Below, one piece after another: positions 15,299-21,575 of a stretch of 23,011 nucleotides of DNA (its first letter is position 1; each line of letters begins with the position of its first letter). Below the pieces are notes generated by a model, which was not told where the DNA came from, did not search any database, and saw nothing but the letters and a program-made list of their open reading frames with translations. The position numbers were made by a program, and so were the translations under genes. Source of the stretch: Eshraghiella sp964441705 (GTDB lineage: Bacteria > Bacillota > Clostridia > Lachnospirales > Lachnospiraceae); the NCBI GenBank assembly GCA_964441705.1, contig CAYTWF010000050.1, positions 1-23,011 of the forward strand. The letters are read 5' to 3'.

Positions 15299-15323
15299 AG
15301 CAGGTGCCATTGTGGTACCTGCT
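15299..15323 (+). terminator. Hairpin after ispF, possible terminator
   Basis: AGCAGGTGCC (15299-15308) pairs with GGTACCTGCT (15314-15323) with one G-U pair. No U run follows (GACACTAATC), so it may be a stabilising or weak termination hairpin. Confidence 0.4.
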
Positions 15324-15352
15324 GACACTAATCGCTAATTGTCCGACATTGG

Positions 15353-15381
15353 TTGACAAAATGGCAATATTGGTGTATAAA
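15353..15381 (+). promoter_or_regulatory. Predicted strong promoter of the helicase leader
   Basis: TTGACA (15353-15358), 17-nt spacer, TATAAA (15376-15381). Transcription would start near 15388, giving a leader of about 185 nt to the helicase ATG. Confidence 0.85.
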
Positions 15382-15387
15382 TAATGA

Positions 15388-15460
15388 GTTACATTAATAG
15401 TGAGACACCCAAAGAGGTGTCATAAGATAGAAACACTCTTAATTAAGAGTGTATTTTTTT
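15388..15460 (+). ncRNA. Structured leader or short RNA ending in a perfect terminator, upstream of the helicase
   Basis: Two hairpins lie in about 73 nt: GACACC/GGTGTC (15404-15409 with 15416-15421), then the perfect terminator ACACTCTT/AAGAGTGT (15433-15440 with 15445-15452) and seven T. The promoter just upstream means a transcript could end here as a small RNA, or the element could be an attenuator controlling read-through into the helicase. Downstream leader segments can compete: GCTCTT (15461-15466) with AAGAGC (15532-15537), and ATAGAATTC (15481-15489) with GAATTCTAT (15540-15548). I do not recognise a named RNA family. Confidence 0.65.
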
Positions 15461-15571
15461 GCTCTTCGGTGAAAGTTGTGATAGAATTCAGGTCATGCTT
15501 TTTGGTATCATTATATTAAGATGGTCAGGGTAAGAGCGGGAATTCTATTTTCAACAAAGACAGGAGCAAAC

Positions 15572-17161
15572 ATGGAAGAAATCAGATATGAAGATTCAAA
15601 AATCGACGAAAGAATATTACGTGCAGTAAAGGAAATGGGCTTTGAGGTGATGACACCAATTCAGTCCCAGGCAATTCCGGTTCTGCTTGAAGGCAAGGAC
15701 GTAATAGGTCAGGCACAGACAGGAACTGGTAAAACAGCAGCTTTTGGTATTCCGGCACTTCAGCAGGTAGAACCATCTAACCCACATGTGCAGTCACTTA
15801 TTCTTTGCCCAACAAGAGAGCTTGCAATACAGGCTGCAGATGAGATAAGAAAGTTTGCAAAGTATACAGAGGGAATTAAGGTACTTCCAATATATGGTGG
15901 ACAGGATATTTCAAGACAGATAAGGTCACTTAAGACCAATGCACAGATAGTTGTAGGCACACCTGGTCGAGTTATGGATCATATGAGAAGACATACTCTT
16001 AAGCTTGAGAGCATTAAGACAATTATTCTTGATGAGGCTGATGAGATGCTTAATATGGGATTTCGCGAGGATATTGAGACAATCCTTGAGGGTATACCAC
16101 AGGAGCATCAGACAGTTCTTTTTTCAGCAACAATGCCAAAGATAATTCTTGACATTACAAGAAAGTTTCAGAAGGCTGATGCGGTAATGGTTAAGATTCA
16201 GGCAAAGGAGCTTACAATTCCACTTGTTAAGCAGTACTACTATGAAGTAAGCCAGAAGAATAAGCTTGAGGTAGTGGCAAGACTTATGGATTATTACAAC
16301 CCTAAGAGAAGTCTTGTATTCTGCAATACCAAAAGAATGGTAGATGAGCTGGCAGAGGCACTTACCGGCAGAGGTTATTTTGCAGAGGGACTTCATGGAG
16401 ACCTGTCACAGGTACAAAGAGACAGAGTTATGGCAGGCTTTAGAAACGGAACAGTTGATACTCTTATTGCTACTGATGTTGCAGCAAGAGGAATTGATGT
16501 TGATGACGTTGAGGCTGTTTTTAACTATGACATTCCTCAGGATATTGAATATTATGTTCATAGAATTGGAAGAACTGGCCGTGCAGGTAAAAAAGGCCGT
16601 GCCTTTACGCTTGTAGTTGGCAGAGAGATATATAAGATAAGAGATATTGAACGTGTATGTAAGACCAAGATTAAGCTTCGTGCCGTTCCAAGTGCAGCTG
16701 ATATTACAGCAGCCAAGTCAGAGAAGATTCTTACCAATGCAATTGATATGGTAGCAGATAATGAGCTTGATGATATGATAAAGCTTATTGAGCAGAGAAT
16801 TGATGATGAGGATTGCACAGCAATTGAGCTTGCTGCAGCATTTTTAAAGCAGAAAATGGGCGCAGAGATTGAAGATATCGACCTTGAGGAGCACTATGTT
16901 CCAAGAAGAAGCTTTAATGGCTCTGATAGAAATAGTGGCAGAGGCGGACGCAGCAATGGTGGAAGAAGCTATGGCGGTGGACGTGGTAACGGAGAAGGAA
17001 GAAGCTACGGCGGTGGACGCAGTAATGGAGAAGGAAGAAGCTATGGTAGCGGACGTCGCAGTGACACCAGATATTCTGCAAGAGATGGACGCAGCAGCGA
17101 GGGCAAAAAGAGAAGTGGTGGATATTCAAAGAGTGGAGAAGGCCGTAAACAGTCAAATTAA
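15572..17161 (+). CDS. DEAD-box ATP-dependent RNA helicase (CshA-like)
   Basis: A 529-residue RNA helicase. Residues 1-370 are the two RecA-like domains with all motifs: Q motif PIQSQ (29-33), AQTGTGKT (48-55), PTREL (80-84), TPGR (130-133), DEAD (154-157), SAT (185-187), ATDVAARG and HRIGRTGR. From about residue 445 there is a basic Gly/Arg/Ser/Asn tail with three near-identical 12-residue units (GRSYGGGRxNGE, 464-499), typical of a flexible RNA-binding tail. It probably acts in ribosome assembly or mRNA decay, as CshA-type proteins do. AGGAG (15562-15566) serves the ATG at 15572; an upstream in-frame ATG at 15521 lies inside leader structure without a ribosome site. It stands where gltX lies in Bacillus. 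Confidence 0.95.
   Translation: MEEIRYEDSKIDERILRAVKEMGFEVMTPIQSQAIPVLLEGKDVIGQAQTGTGKTAAFGIPALQQVEPSNPHVQSLILCPTRELAIQAADEIRKFAKYTEGIKVLPIYGGQDISRQIRSLKTNAQIVVGTPGRVMDHMRRHTLKLESIKTIILDEADEMLNMGFREDIETILEGIPQEHQTVLFSATMPKIILDITRKFQKADAVMVKIQAKELTIPLVKQYYYEVSQKNKLEVVARLMDYYNPKRSLVFCNTKRMVDELAEALTGRGYFAEGLHGDLSQVQRDRVMAGFRNGTVDTLIATDVAARGIDVDDVEAVFNYDIPQDIEYYVHRIGRTGRAGKKGRAFTLVVGREIYKIRDIERVCKTKIKLRAVPSAADITAAKSEKILTNAIDMVADNELDDMIKLIEQRIDDEDCTAIELAAAFLKQKMGAEIEDIDLEEHYVPRRSFNGSDRNSGRGGRSNGGRSYGGGRGNGEGRSYGGGRSNGEGRSYGSGRRSDTRYSARDGRSSEGKKRSGGYSKSGEGRKQSN
16961..17068 (+). repeat. Three 36-bp coding tandem repeats in the helicase tail
   Basis: Units begin at 16961, 16997 and 17033, each starting GGAAGAAGCTA and encoding GRSYGGGRxNGE or a variant. 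The third is diverged at its end. They are in frame, so copy-number change would lengthen or shorten the tail without breaking the gene. Confidence 0.85.
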
Positions 17162-17173
17162 TTTTTTTTACTG

Positions 17174-17202
17174 TTGACAAAATCCATGTAAATGAATATT
17201 CT
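17174..17202 (+). promoter_or_regulatory. Predicted promoter of the cysE-sigH operon
   Basis: TTGACA (17174-17179), 17-nt spacer, TATTCT (17197-17202). Transcription would begin near 17209, at the foot of T-box Stem I. Confidence 0.8.
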
Positions 17203-17211
17203 AAGGTATAT

Positions 17212-17469
17212 AAAGACTGTGAAGAAGAAAAGTAATATCTGTAATATATTATCAGAGATGGTTTGCCGCCGGCTGTAAGCAGACCTTAATATATGGATAT
17301 GAAGTGCGCTTTGGAGTCTGGCAGGGGCAATACTGCTGCGTGTGACGGCGTTATACGTTGTGTCGGGTCTATAACCTGACAGTTGAGAGAATCACAATAG
17401 ATTAATCAGAGTGGAACCGCGGATTATATTCGTCTCTGTCAGGAGAGAATATATTCGCGGATTTTTTTT
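17212..17469 (+). promoter_or_regulatory. T-box leader, cysteine-specific (UGC specifier), with terminator
   Basis: Stem I is closed by AGACT/AGTCT (17214-17218 with 17315-17319) and capped by GGTTTGC/GCAGACC (17260-17266 with 17279-17285). The specifier follows GAAG as TGC (17305-17307), a Cys codon. The T-box sequence CAGAGTGGAACCGCGG (17407-17422) has TGGA (17412-17415), which would pair with a U discriminator plus CCA, as in tRNA-Cys. The terminator uses CCGCG (17418-17422 region) and CGCGG (17456-17460 region), then eight T. Uncharged tRNA-Cys should turn on cysE and cysS. Confidence 0.95.
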
Positions 17470-17491
17470 CATTATCAGAAAAGAGGTAATT

Positions 17492-18169
17492 ATGAAATTC
17501 AGGGATTATGTTAAGGAAGAGACAGCGGTTATCAAAGACCGTGACCCTGCAATAAAATCAGATAAGGAAGCTCTTTTATATCCATGTTTTTGGGCAATAT
17601 GGAAATATCGTAAGGCACACAGACTGTATCTTAAGGGCAGATTTTATAAAGCCAGAAAGATATCCCAGCGTGCTGCCAGAAAATATGGTATTGAGATTCA
17701 TCCTGGTGCACAGATAGGCAAAGGTCTTTTTATTGACCATGGACATGGAGTTGTAATCGGAGAGACTACAGTTATAGGTGACAATGTAACAATATATCAG
17801 GGGGTAACCCTTGGTGGTACTGGTAAGGAGCATGGGAAAAGGCATCCTACAATTGAAGATAATGTAATGATAAGTACTGGAGCCAAGGTTTTAGGTTCTT
17901 TTACAATAGGAGCGGGCTCCAAGATTGGAGCAGGCTCGGTTGTCCTTGAGGAGGTTCCGCCTAATTCAACAGTTGTTGGTATTCCAGGCAGAATTGTAAA
18001 ATGCAATGATATACGATATCCTGGCAATGACCTTGACCAGATTCATCTGCCAGACCCTGTCCTTAATGACATTAATGCCCTTAAGGAGCAGAATGAGGAG
18101 CTTAGAAGACAAATGGAGGATATTATGTCCACCTTTAATAATATGGAGGAGAATAACAATGGAAAATAA
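17492..18169 (+). CDS. cysE: Serine O-acetyltransferase CysE
   Basis: A 225-residue cytoplasmic enzyme that acetylates L-serine with acetyl-CoA, the first step of cysteine synthesis. The N-terminal helical part carries KDRDPA (15-20) and a YRKAHRLY stretch. From residue 66 there is a left-handed beta-helix of hexapeptide repeats with the active-site DHGHGVVIGE (82-91), GVTLGGTGKEHGKRHPTI and GAGSVVLEEVPPNST. It is the short Gram-positive type; the extra C-terminal helix (about 195-225) ends in a Glu/Asn-rich stretch. AAGAGG (17481-17486) serves the ATG just after the T-box terminator; an in-frame GTG inside the T-box is rejected. The gene overlaps cysS by 11 nt. Control by charging of tRNA-Cys fits its role. 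Confidence 0.96.
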   Translation: MKFRDYVKEETAVIKDRDPAIKSDKEALLYPCFWAIWKYRKAHRLYLKGRFYKARKISQRAARKYGIEIHPGAQIGKGLFIDHGHGVVIGETTVIGDNVTIYQGVTLGGTGKEHGKRHPTIEDNVMISTGAKVLGSFTIGAGSKIGAGSVVLEEVPPNSTVVGIPGRIVKCNDIRYPGNDLDQIHLPDPVLNDINALKEQNEELRRQMEDIMSTFNNMEENNNGK

Positions 18170-19583
18170 AATCAATCTGTACAATACGCTTACAAGAAAG
18201 GTTGAACAGTTCATTCCTAATCAGGATGGAAAGGTTGCGATGTATACCTGTGGACCTACAGTGTATCATTTTGCACATATTGGAAATCTGAGAAGCTATA
18301 TCATGGAGGATGTTCTTGAGAAGACCTTAAGATATGTAGGATATGATGTAAAGCGTGTTATGAATATAACTGACGTAGGACATCTTACCAGTGATGCGGA
18401 TACTGGTGAGGATAAGATGCTTAAGGGAGCCAAAAGAGAGCACAAGACTGTAATGGAAATTGCCAAATATTACACCGATGCTTTTTTCTCAGATTGTGAT
18501 AAACTTAACATAAAAAGACCTGATGTTGTTGAGCCGGCAACTAACTGTATTGACGAATTTATTAATATGGTAAAGGTTCTCCTTGAGAAGGGCTATGCCT
18601 ATGAGGCAGGTGGCAATGTATATTTTGATACCTCAAAGCTTAAGGATTATTATGTGTTCTCCAGCCAGACTGAGAAGGAGCTTATGGTAGGCGTTAGAGA
18701 TGACGTTAACGAGGATGTTAATAAGAAGAACAAGGCTGATTTCGTACTGTGGTTTACCAAGTCAAAGTTCGATAATCAGGAGCTTAAGTGGGACAGCCCA
18801 TGGGGCATTGGATATCCTGGATGGCATATTGAGTGTTCATGCATAAGCATGAAGCATTTGGGTGAATATATGGACATTCACTGTGGCGGGGTTGACAATA
18901 TTTTTCCACATCACACTAATGAAATTGCTCAGAGTGAGTCCTATCTTGGACACAAGTGGTGTAATTACTGGTTCCATGTTCATCATCTGAATGACAAGTC
19001 CGGCAAAATGAGTAAGTCAAAGGGTGCATTCCTGACAGTATCAGTTCTTGAGGAGCAGGGATATGACCCATTGGTATACAGACTTTTCTGCCTCCAGAGT
19101 CATTACAGAAAGCCTCTTGAATTTTCATACGAGGTAATGGATAATATGGCAACCGCTTACAATAAGCTGGTTAAAAAGATTGGTGAATTAAAGGACGAGG
19201 GAGAGCTTGACAATGCTGGATTTGCTCAGTACAGGGAGAATTTTGAGTCAGCACTTGCTAATGATATTAATACCTCATCTGCAATTACGGTTATCTATGA
19301 TGTGCTTAGAAGTGATTTGAATGACAAAACCAAGCTGGAACTGATTAAGAGCTTTGATTATGTACTTTCACTTGACCTTACACGCTGTCAGGGGGATAAT
19401 AAAGATGATACCCCTGTTGATGCAGAATTGGAAAGCTATGTTCTTGCGAAGCTAGATGAACGTAAGGAAGCTAAGAAGGCAAAGGATTTTGCAAAAGCAG
19501 ATGCAATAAGAGATGAGCTGGCAGATAGAGGAATCCAGATTAAGGATACAAGAGAAGGAACAGTCTGGGAGCTGGTTAAATAA
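18159..19583 (+). CDS. cysS: Cysteinyl-tRNA synthetase
   Basis: A 474-residue class I aminoacyl-tRNA synthetase that charges tRNA-Cys with cysteine. Visible signatures are YTCGPTVY with zinc ligand Cys31, HIGN (40-43) in place of HIGH, the zinc-binding WHIECS (222-227, Cys226) with the later FPHHTNEIAQSE, and KMSKSKG (283-289). The length is normal. GGAGGA (18145-18150) lies inside the end of cysE and the ATG overlaps the cysE stop by 11 nt, so the two are coupled. An earlier in-frame ATG (18006) lies deep in cysE and would add 51 unrelated residues. The T-box ahead of cysE controls both synthesis and charging of cysteine. Confidence 0.98.
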   Translation: MENKINLYNTLTRKVEQFIPNQDGKVAMYTCGPTVYHFAHIGNLRSYIMEDVLEKTLRYVGYDVKRVMNITDVGHLTSDADTGEDKMLKGAKREHKTVMEIAKYYTDAFFSDCDKLNIKRPDVVEPATNCIDEFINMVKVLLEKGYAYEAGGNVYFDTSKLKDYYVFSSQTEKELMVGVRDDVNEDVNKKNKADFVLWFTKSKFDNQELKWDSPWGIGYPGWHIECSCISMKHLGEYMDIHCGGVDNIFPHHTNEIAQSESYLGHKWCNYWFHVHHLNDKSGKMSKSKGAFLTVSVLEEQGYDPLVYRLFCLQSHYRKPLEFSYEVMDNMATAYNKLVKKIGELKDEGELDNAGFAQYRENFESALANDINTSSAITVIYDVLRSDLNDKTKLELIKSFDYVLSLDLTRCQGDNKDDTPVDAELESYVLAKLDERKEAKKAKDFAKADAIRDELADRGIQIKDTREGTVWELVK

Positions 19584-19598
19584 CCTTGGAGGAGCAAT

Positions 19599-20021
19599 AT
19601 GTTTGAAGCCATGGAAAAAGCATTTGAGCTGGGAAACGTTGATGTGGCTCTGTATTCACCGCTGACACTGGCATATATTGGTGACTGCGTATACGAACTG
19701 ATTATTCGGACCAGACTTGTGTACAATGGTAATGCACCGGTTAATAAGCTTAATAAAAAAGCAAGCGATTTGGCTAAGGCCTCCACGCAGGCAGCTATGA
19801 TTGAAGCAGTAATGGAGTCTTTGTCGCCGGAAGAGGAGGCTGCATATAAAAGAGGACGTAACGCCCATTCTTTTACAAAGGCTAAAAATGCCTCTACAGG
19901 AGATTACAGAAGGGCAACAGGTTTTGAAGCACTTGTTGGATATCTGTATCTTCAGAAACGTTTTGACAGAATAATGGAAATAGTTAAGGCTGGTTTTGAA
20001 GCCGTCAAAGGAGTAAAATGA
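19599..20021 (+). CDS. mrnC: Mini-ribonuclease III (MrnC)
   Basis: A 140-residue RNase III-like nuclease consisting only of the catalytic domain, without the double-stranded RNA-binding domain. The catalytic acids are in AYIGDCVYE (Asp29, Glu33) and GFEALVGYLYL (Glu110). RGRNAHS is also typical. In B. subtilis the enzyme trims the ends of 23S rRNA precursor. Its neighbours cysS (upstream, 15-nt gap) and rlmB (overlap ATGA) are the same as in Bacillus, which makes the assignment firm. TTGGAGGAG (19584-19592) precedes the ATG. Confidence 0.95.
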   Translation: MFEAMEKAFELGNVDVALYSPLTLAYIGDCVYELIIRTRLVYNGNAPVNKLNKKASDLAKASTQAAMIEAVMESLSPEEEAAYKRGRNAHSFTKAKNASTGDYRRATGFEALVGYLYLQKRFDRIMEIVKAGFEAVKGVK

Positions 20022-20758
20022 GATACGAGGAATTTGCGATAGAAGGACGTAACGCTGTTATAGAAGCATTTCGTTCCGGCAAAACAATTGACAAGATGTA
20101 TGTTCTTGACGGCTGTAAGGACGGCCCGGTTATGACTGCCATCCGTGAGGCACGTAAGAATGATACAATAATTAATTATGTGACCAAGGAAAGACTTGAC
20201 CAGATGTCACAGACAGGACATCATCAGGGAATTATTGTTCAGGCAGCTGCTTATGAGTATGCTGAGGTAAGTGATATTCTTGATGCCGCCAAAGAAAAAG
20301 GGGAGCCTCCATTTATTTTTATCCTTGATGGTATTGAAGACCCACATAATCTTGGTGCTATAATAAGAACTGCCAATCTTGCAGGTGCCCATGGTGTTAT
20401 TATTCCTAAAAGACGTGCAGTAGGACTTACAGCTACAGTAGCAAGAACCTCGGCAGGGGCAATTAATTATACTCCTGTGGCCAAGGTAACTAATCTTTCC
20501 AATACAATTGAGGATTTGAAAAAAGAGGGTATGTGGTTCGTCTGTGCAGATATGGGCGGTGAGCTTATGTACAACCTGAATCTTAAGGGCCCAATGGGAC
20601 TTGTGATTGGTAACGAGGGTGAGGGTGTAGGCAGACTTGTAAAGGAAAAATGTGATTATACTGCATCAATACCTATGAAGGGAAATATTGATTCACTTAA
20701 TGCGTCAGTTGCAGCAGGTGTTCTTGCATATGAGATAGTAAGACAGAGAATGCAGTAA
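20018..20758 (+). CDS. rlmB: 23S rRNA (guanosine-2'-O-)-methyltransferase RlmB
   Basis: A 246-residue SpoU/TrmH-type (SPOUT knot) RNA methyltransferase, normally acting on G2251 of 23S rRNA with S-adenosylmethionine. The N-terminal substrate-binding part ends with SQTGHHQGI (about residues 65-73). The knot domain has LDGIEDPHNLGAIIRTA, GVIIPKRRA, LVIGNEGEG and a final SLNASVAAGVLAYE. It overlaps mrnC by four bases (ATGA). It is full length. The adjacent rRNA-processing nuclease gives a clear ribosome-maturation pair. Assignment as RlmB instead of another SpoU member rests on length, motifs and synteny. Confidence 0.95.
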   Translation: MRYEEFAIEGRNAVIEAFRSGKTIDKMYVLDGCKDGPVMTAIREARKNDTIINYVTKERLDQMSQTGHHQGIIVQAAAYEYAEVSDILDAAKEKGEPPFIFILDGIEDPHNLGAIIRTANLAGAHGVIIPKRRAVGLTATVARTSAGAINYTPVAKVTNLSNTIEDLKKEGMWFVCADMGGELMYNLNLKGPMGLVIGNEGEGVGRLVKEKCDYTASIPMKGNIDSLNASVAAGVLAYEIVRQRMQ

Positions 20759-20775
20759 AGACAGGCAGGGATATT

Positions 20776-21390
20776 ATGGGAAGAGACAGATATGAAAAGC
20801 TTGCAGACGAGGAGCTGGTTGCCATGTATCACAGTGGTGATAATATGGCAGCCGAGTACCTTGTGGAAAAATACAAAAATCTTGTCAGAATGAAGGCGAG
20901 GTCATATTTTCTCATTGGAGCGGATAATGATGACCTGCTTCAGGAGGGTATGATAGGTCTGTATAAGGCAATACGGGATTATAATTCTGACAGAGATGCA
21001 ATATTTATGACTTTTGCCTCGTTGTGTATCAGCAGACAGATTAGAACTGCGGTGACCAGCTATAACCGCATGAAAAATACGCCTCTTAATACCTATATAT
21101 CCCTGGATACTCCAATAACTGATGAGCAGGGAGATGATGCAAGACTGTCTGATGTAATTGCGTCCGTGTCTGAGCGTAACCCTGAGCAGCTTTTTATTGA
21201 TAAGGAGCAGTCTGAGCGGATGGTTGCCCAGATATTTCACAGTCTAAGCAGAATGGAATGCCAGGTACTTGAGCTGTACATTGAGGGCTTAAGCTATTCA
21301 GAGATAGCTGCGTATCTTGATAAAACACCGAAAGCAATTGATAATGCAATTCAAAGAATCAGAAATAAAATAAATCAATTAAAAAAATAG
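20776..21390 (+). CDS. sigH: RNA polymerase sigma factor SigH (early sporulation/stationary phase type)
   Basis: A 204-residue sigma-70 family factor of the SigH group. Region 2 is very close to B. subtilis SigH: KARSYFLIGADNDDLLQEG and GLYKAIRDYN, followed by FASLCISRQI and PLNTYISLD. Region 4 has LSRMECQVLELYIEGLSYSEIA and a helix-turn-helix ending KAIDNAIQRIRNK. In Bacillus it directs entry into sporulation and competence genes; in non-sporulating Lachnospiraceae its regulon may be different. The gene starts 17 nt after rlmB; yacP, which separates them in Bacillus, is missing. A weak ribosome site (CAGGCAGGGA) precedes the ATG. It is the last gene of the operon. Confidence 0.95.
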   Translation: MGRDRYEKLADEELVAMYHSGDNMAAEYLVEKYKNLVRMKARSYFLIGADNDDLLQEGMIGLYKAIRDYNSDRDAIFMTFASLCISRQIRTAVTSYNRMKNTPLNTYISLDTPITDEQGDDARLSDVIASVSERNPEQLFIDKEQSERMVAQIFHSLSRMECQVLELYIEGLSYSEIAAYLDKTPKAIDNAIQRIRNKINQLKK

Positions 21391-21419
21391 TTGATAAACT
21401 TCAAAATATGTGGTAGATT
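21391..21419 (+). promoter_or_regulatory. Predicted tRNA-Thr promoter
   Basis: TTGATA (21391-21396) directly after the sigH stop, 17-nt spacer, TAGATT (21414-21419). The start point would fall a few bases before the tRNA. Confidence 0.65.
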
Positions 21420-21431
21420 AGTTAAGGATTT

Positions 21432-21503
21432 GCTGATGTGGCTCAGAGGTAGAGCACTTCCTTGGTAAGGAAGGGGTCACGGGTTCAATTCCCGTCATCA
21501 GCT
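21432..21503 (+). tRNA. tRNA-Thr (anticodon GGT)
   Basis: Acceptor GCTGATG with CATCAGC, D arm GCTC/GAGC, anticodon stem CTTCC/GGAAG around TTGGTAA (anticodon GGT reads ACC/ACT) and T arm ACGGG/CCCGT. The discriminator base is U and no CCA is encoded. Confidence 0.96.
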
Positions 21504-21522
21504 TTTATATTGTAACCAGTGG

Positions 21523-21552
21523 AGAAGTTTCTAGTTAGGGACTTCTTTTTTT
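21523..21552 (+). terminator. Intrinsic terminator after tRNA-Thr
   Basis: AGAAGTTTC (21523-21531) pairs with GGGACTTCT (21538-21546) using two G-U pairs, followed by a T run. It ends the tRNA transcript just ahead of the deacetylase-like gene. Confidence 0.85.
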
Positions 21553-21575
21553 ATTATTTTAAGAGGATAATGCGT

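Noticed and set aside
15521..15571. An in-frame upstream ATG extending the helicase
   Set aside because: It lies within leader structure with no Shine-Dalgarno, and the added residues do not fit the helicase N-terminus.
16961..17068. A CRISPR-like array
   Set aside because: The 36-bp units are contiguous with no spacers and encode an in-frame Gly/Arg tail.
17153..17178. GTCAA/TTGAC pairing as a helicase terminator
   Set aside because: Only five pairs, the T run lies inside the loop, and the 3' arm is the -35 of the T-box promoter.
17411..17491. A GTG start for cysE inside the T-box
   Set aside because: The segment is the conserved T-box and terminator RNA; AAGAGG and ATG 17492 give the normal CysE start.
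18006..18158. An upstream ATG extending cysS
   Set aside because: It overlaps cysE in another frame by 51 codons and the residues do not belong to CysRS; GGAGGA marks 18159.
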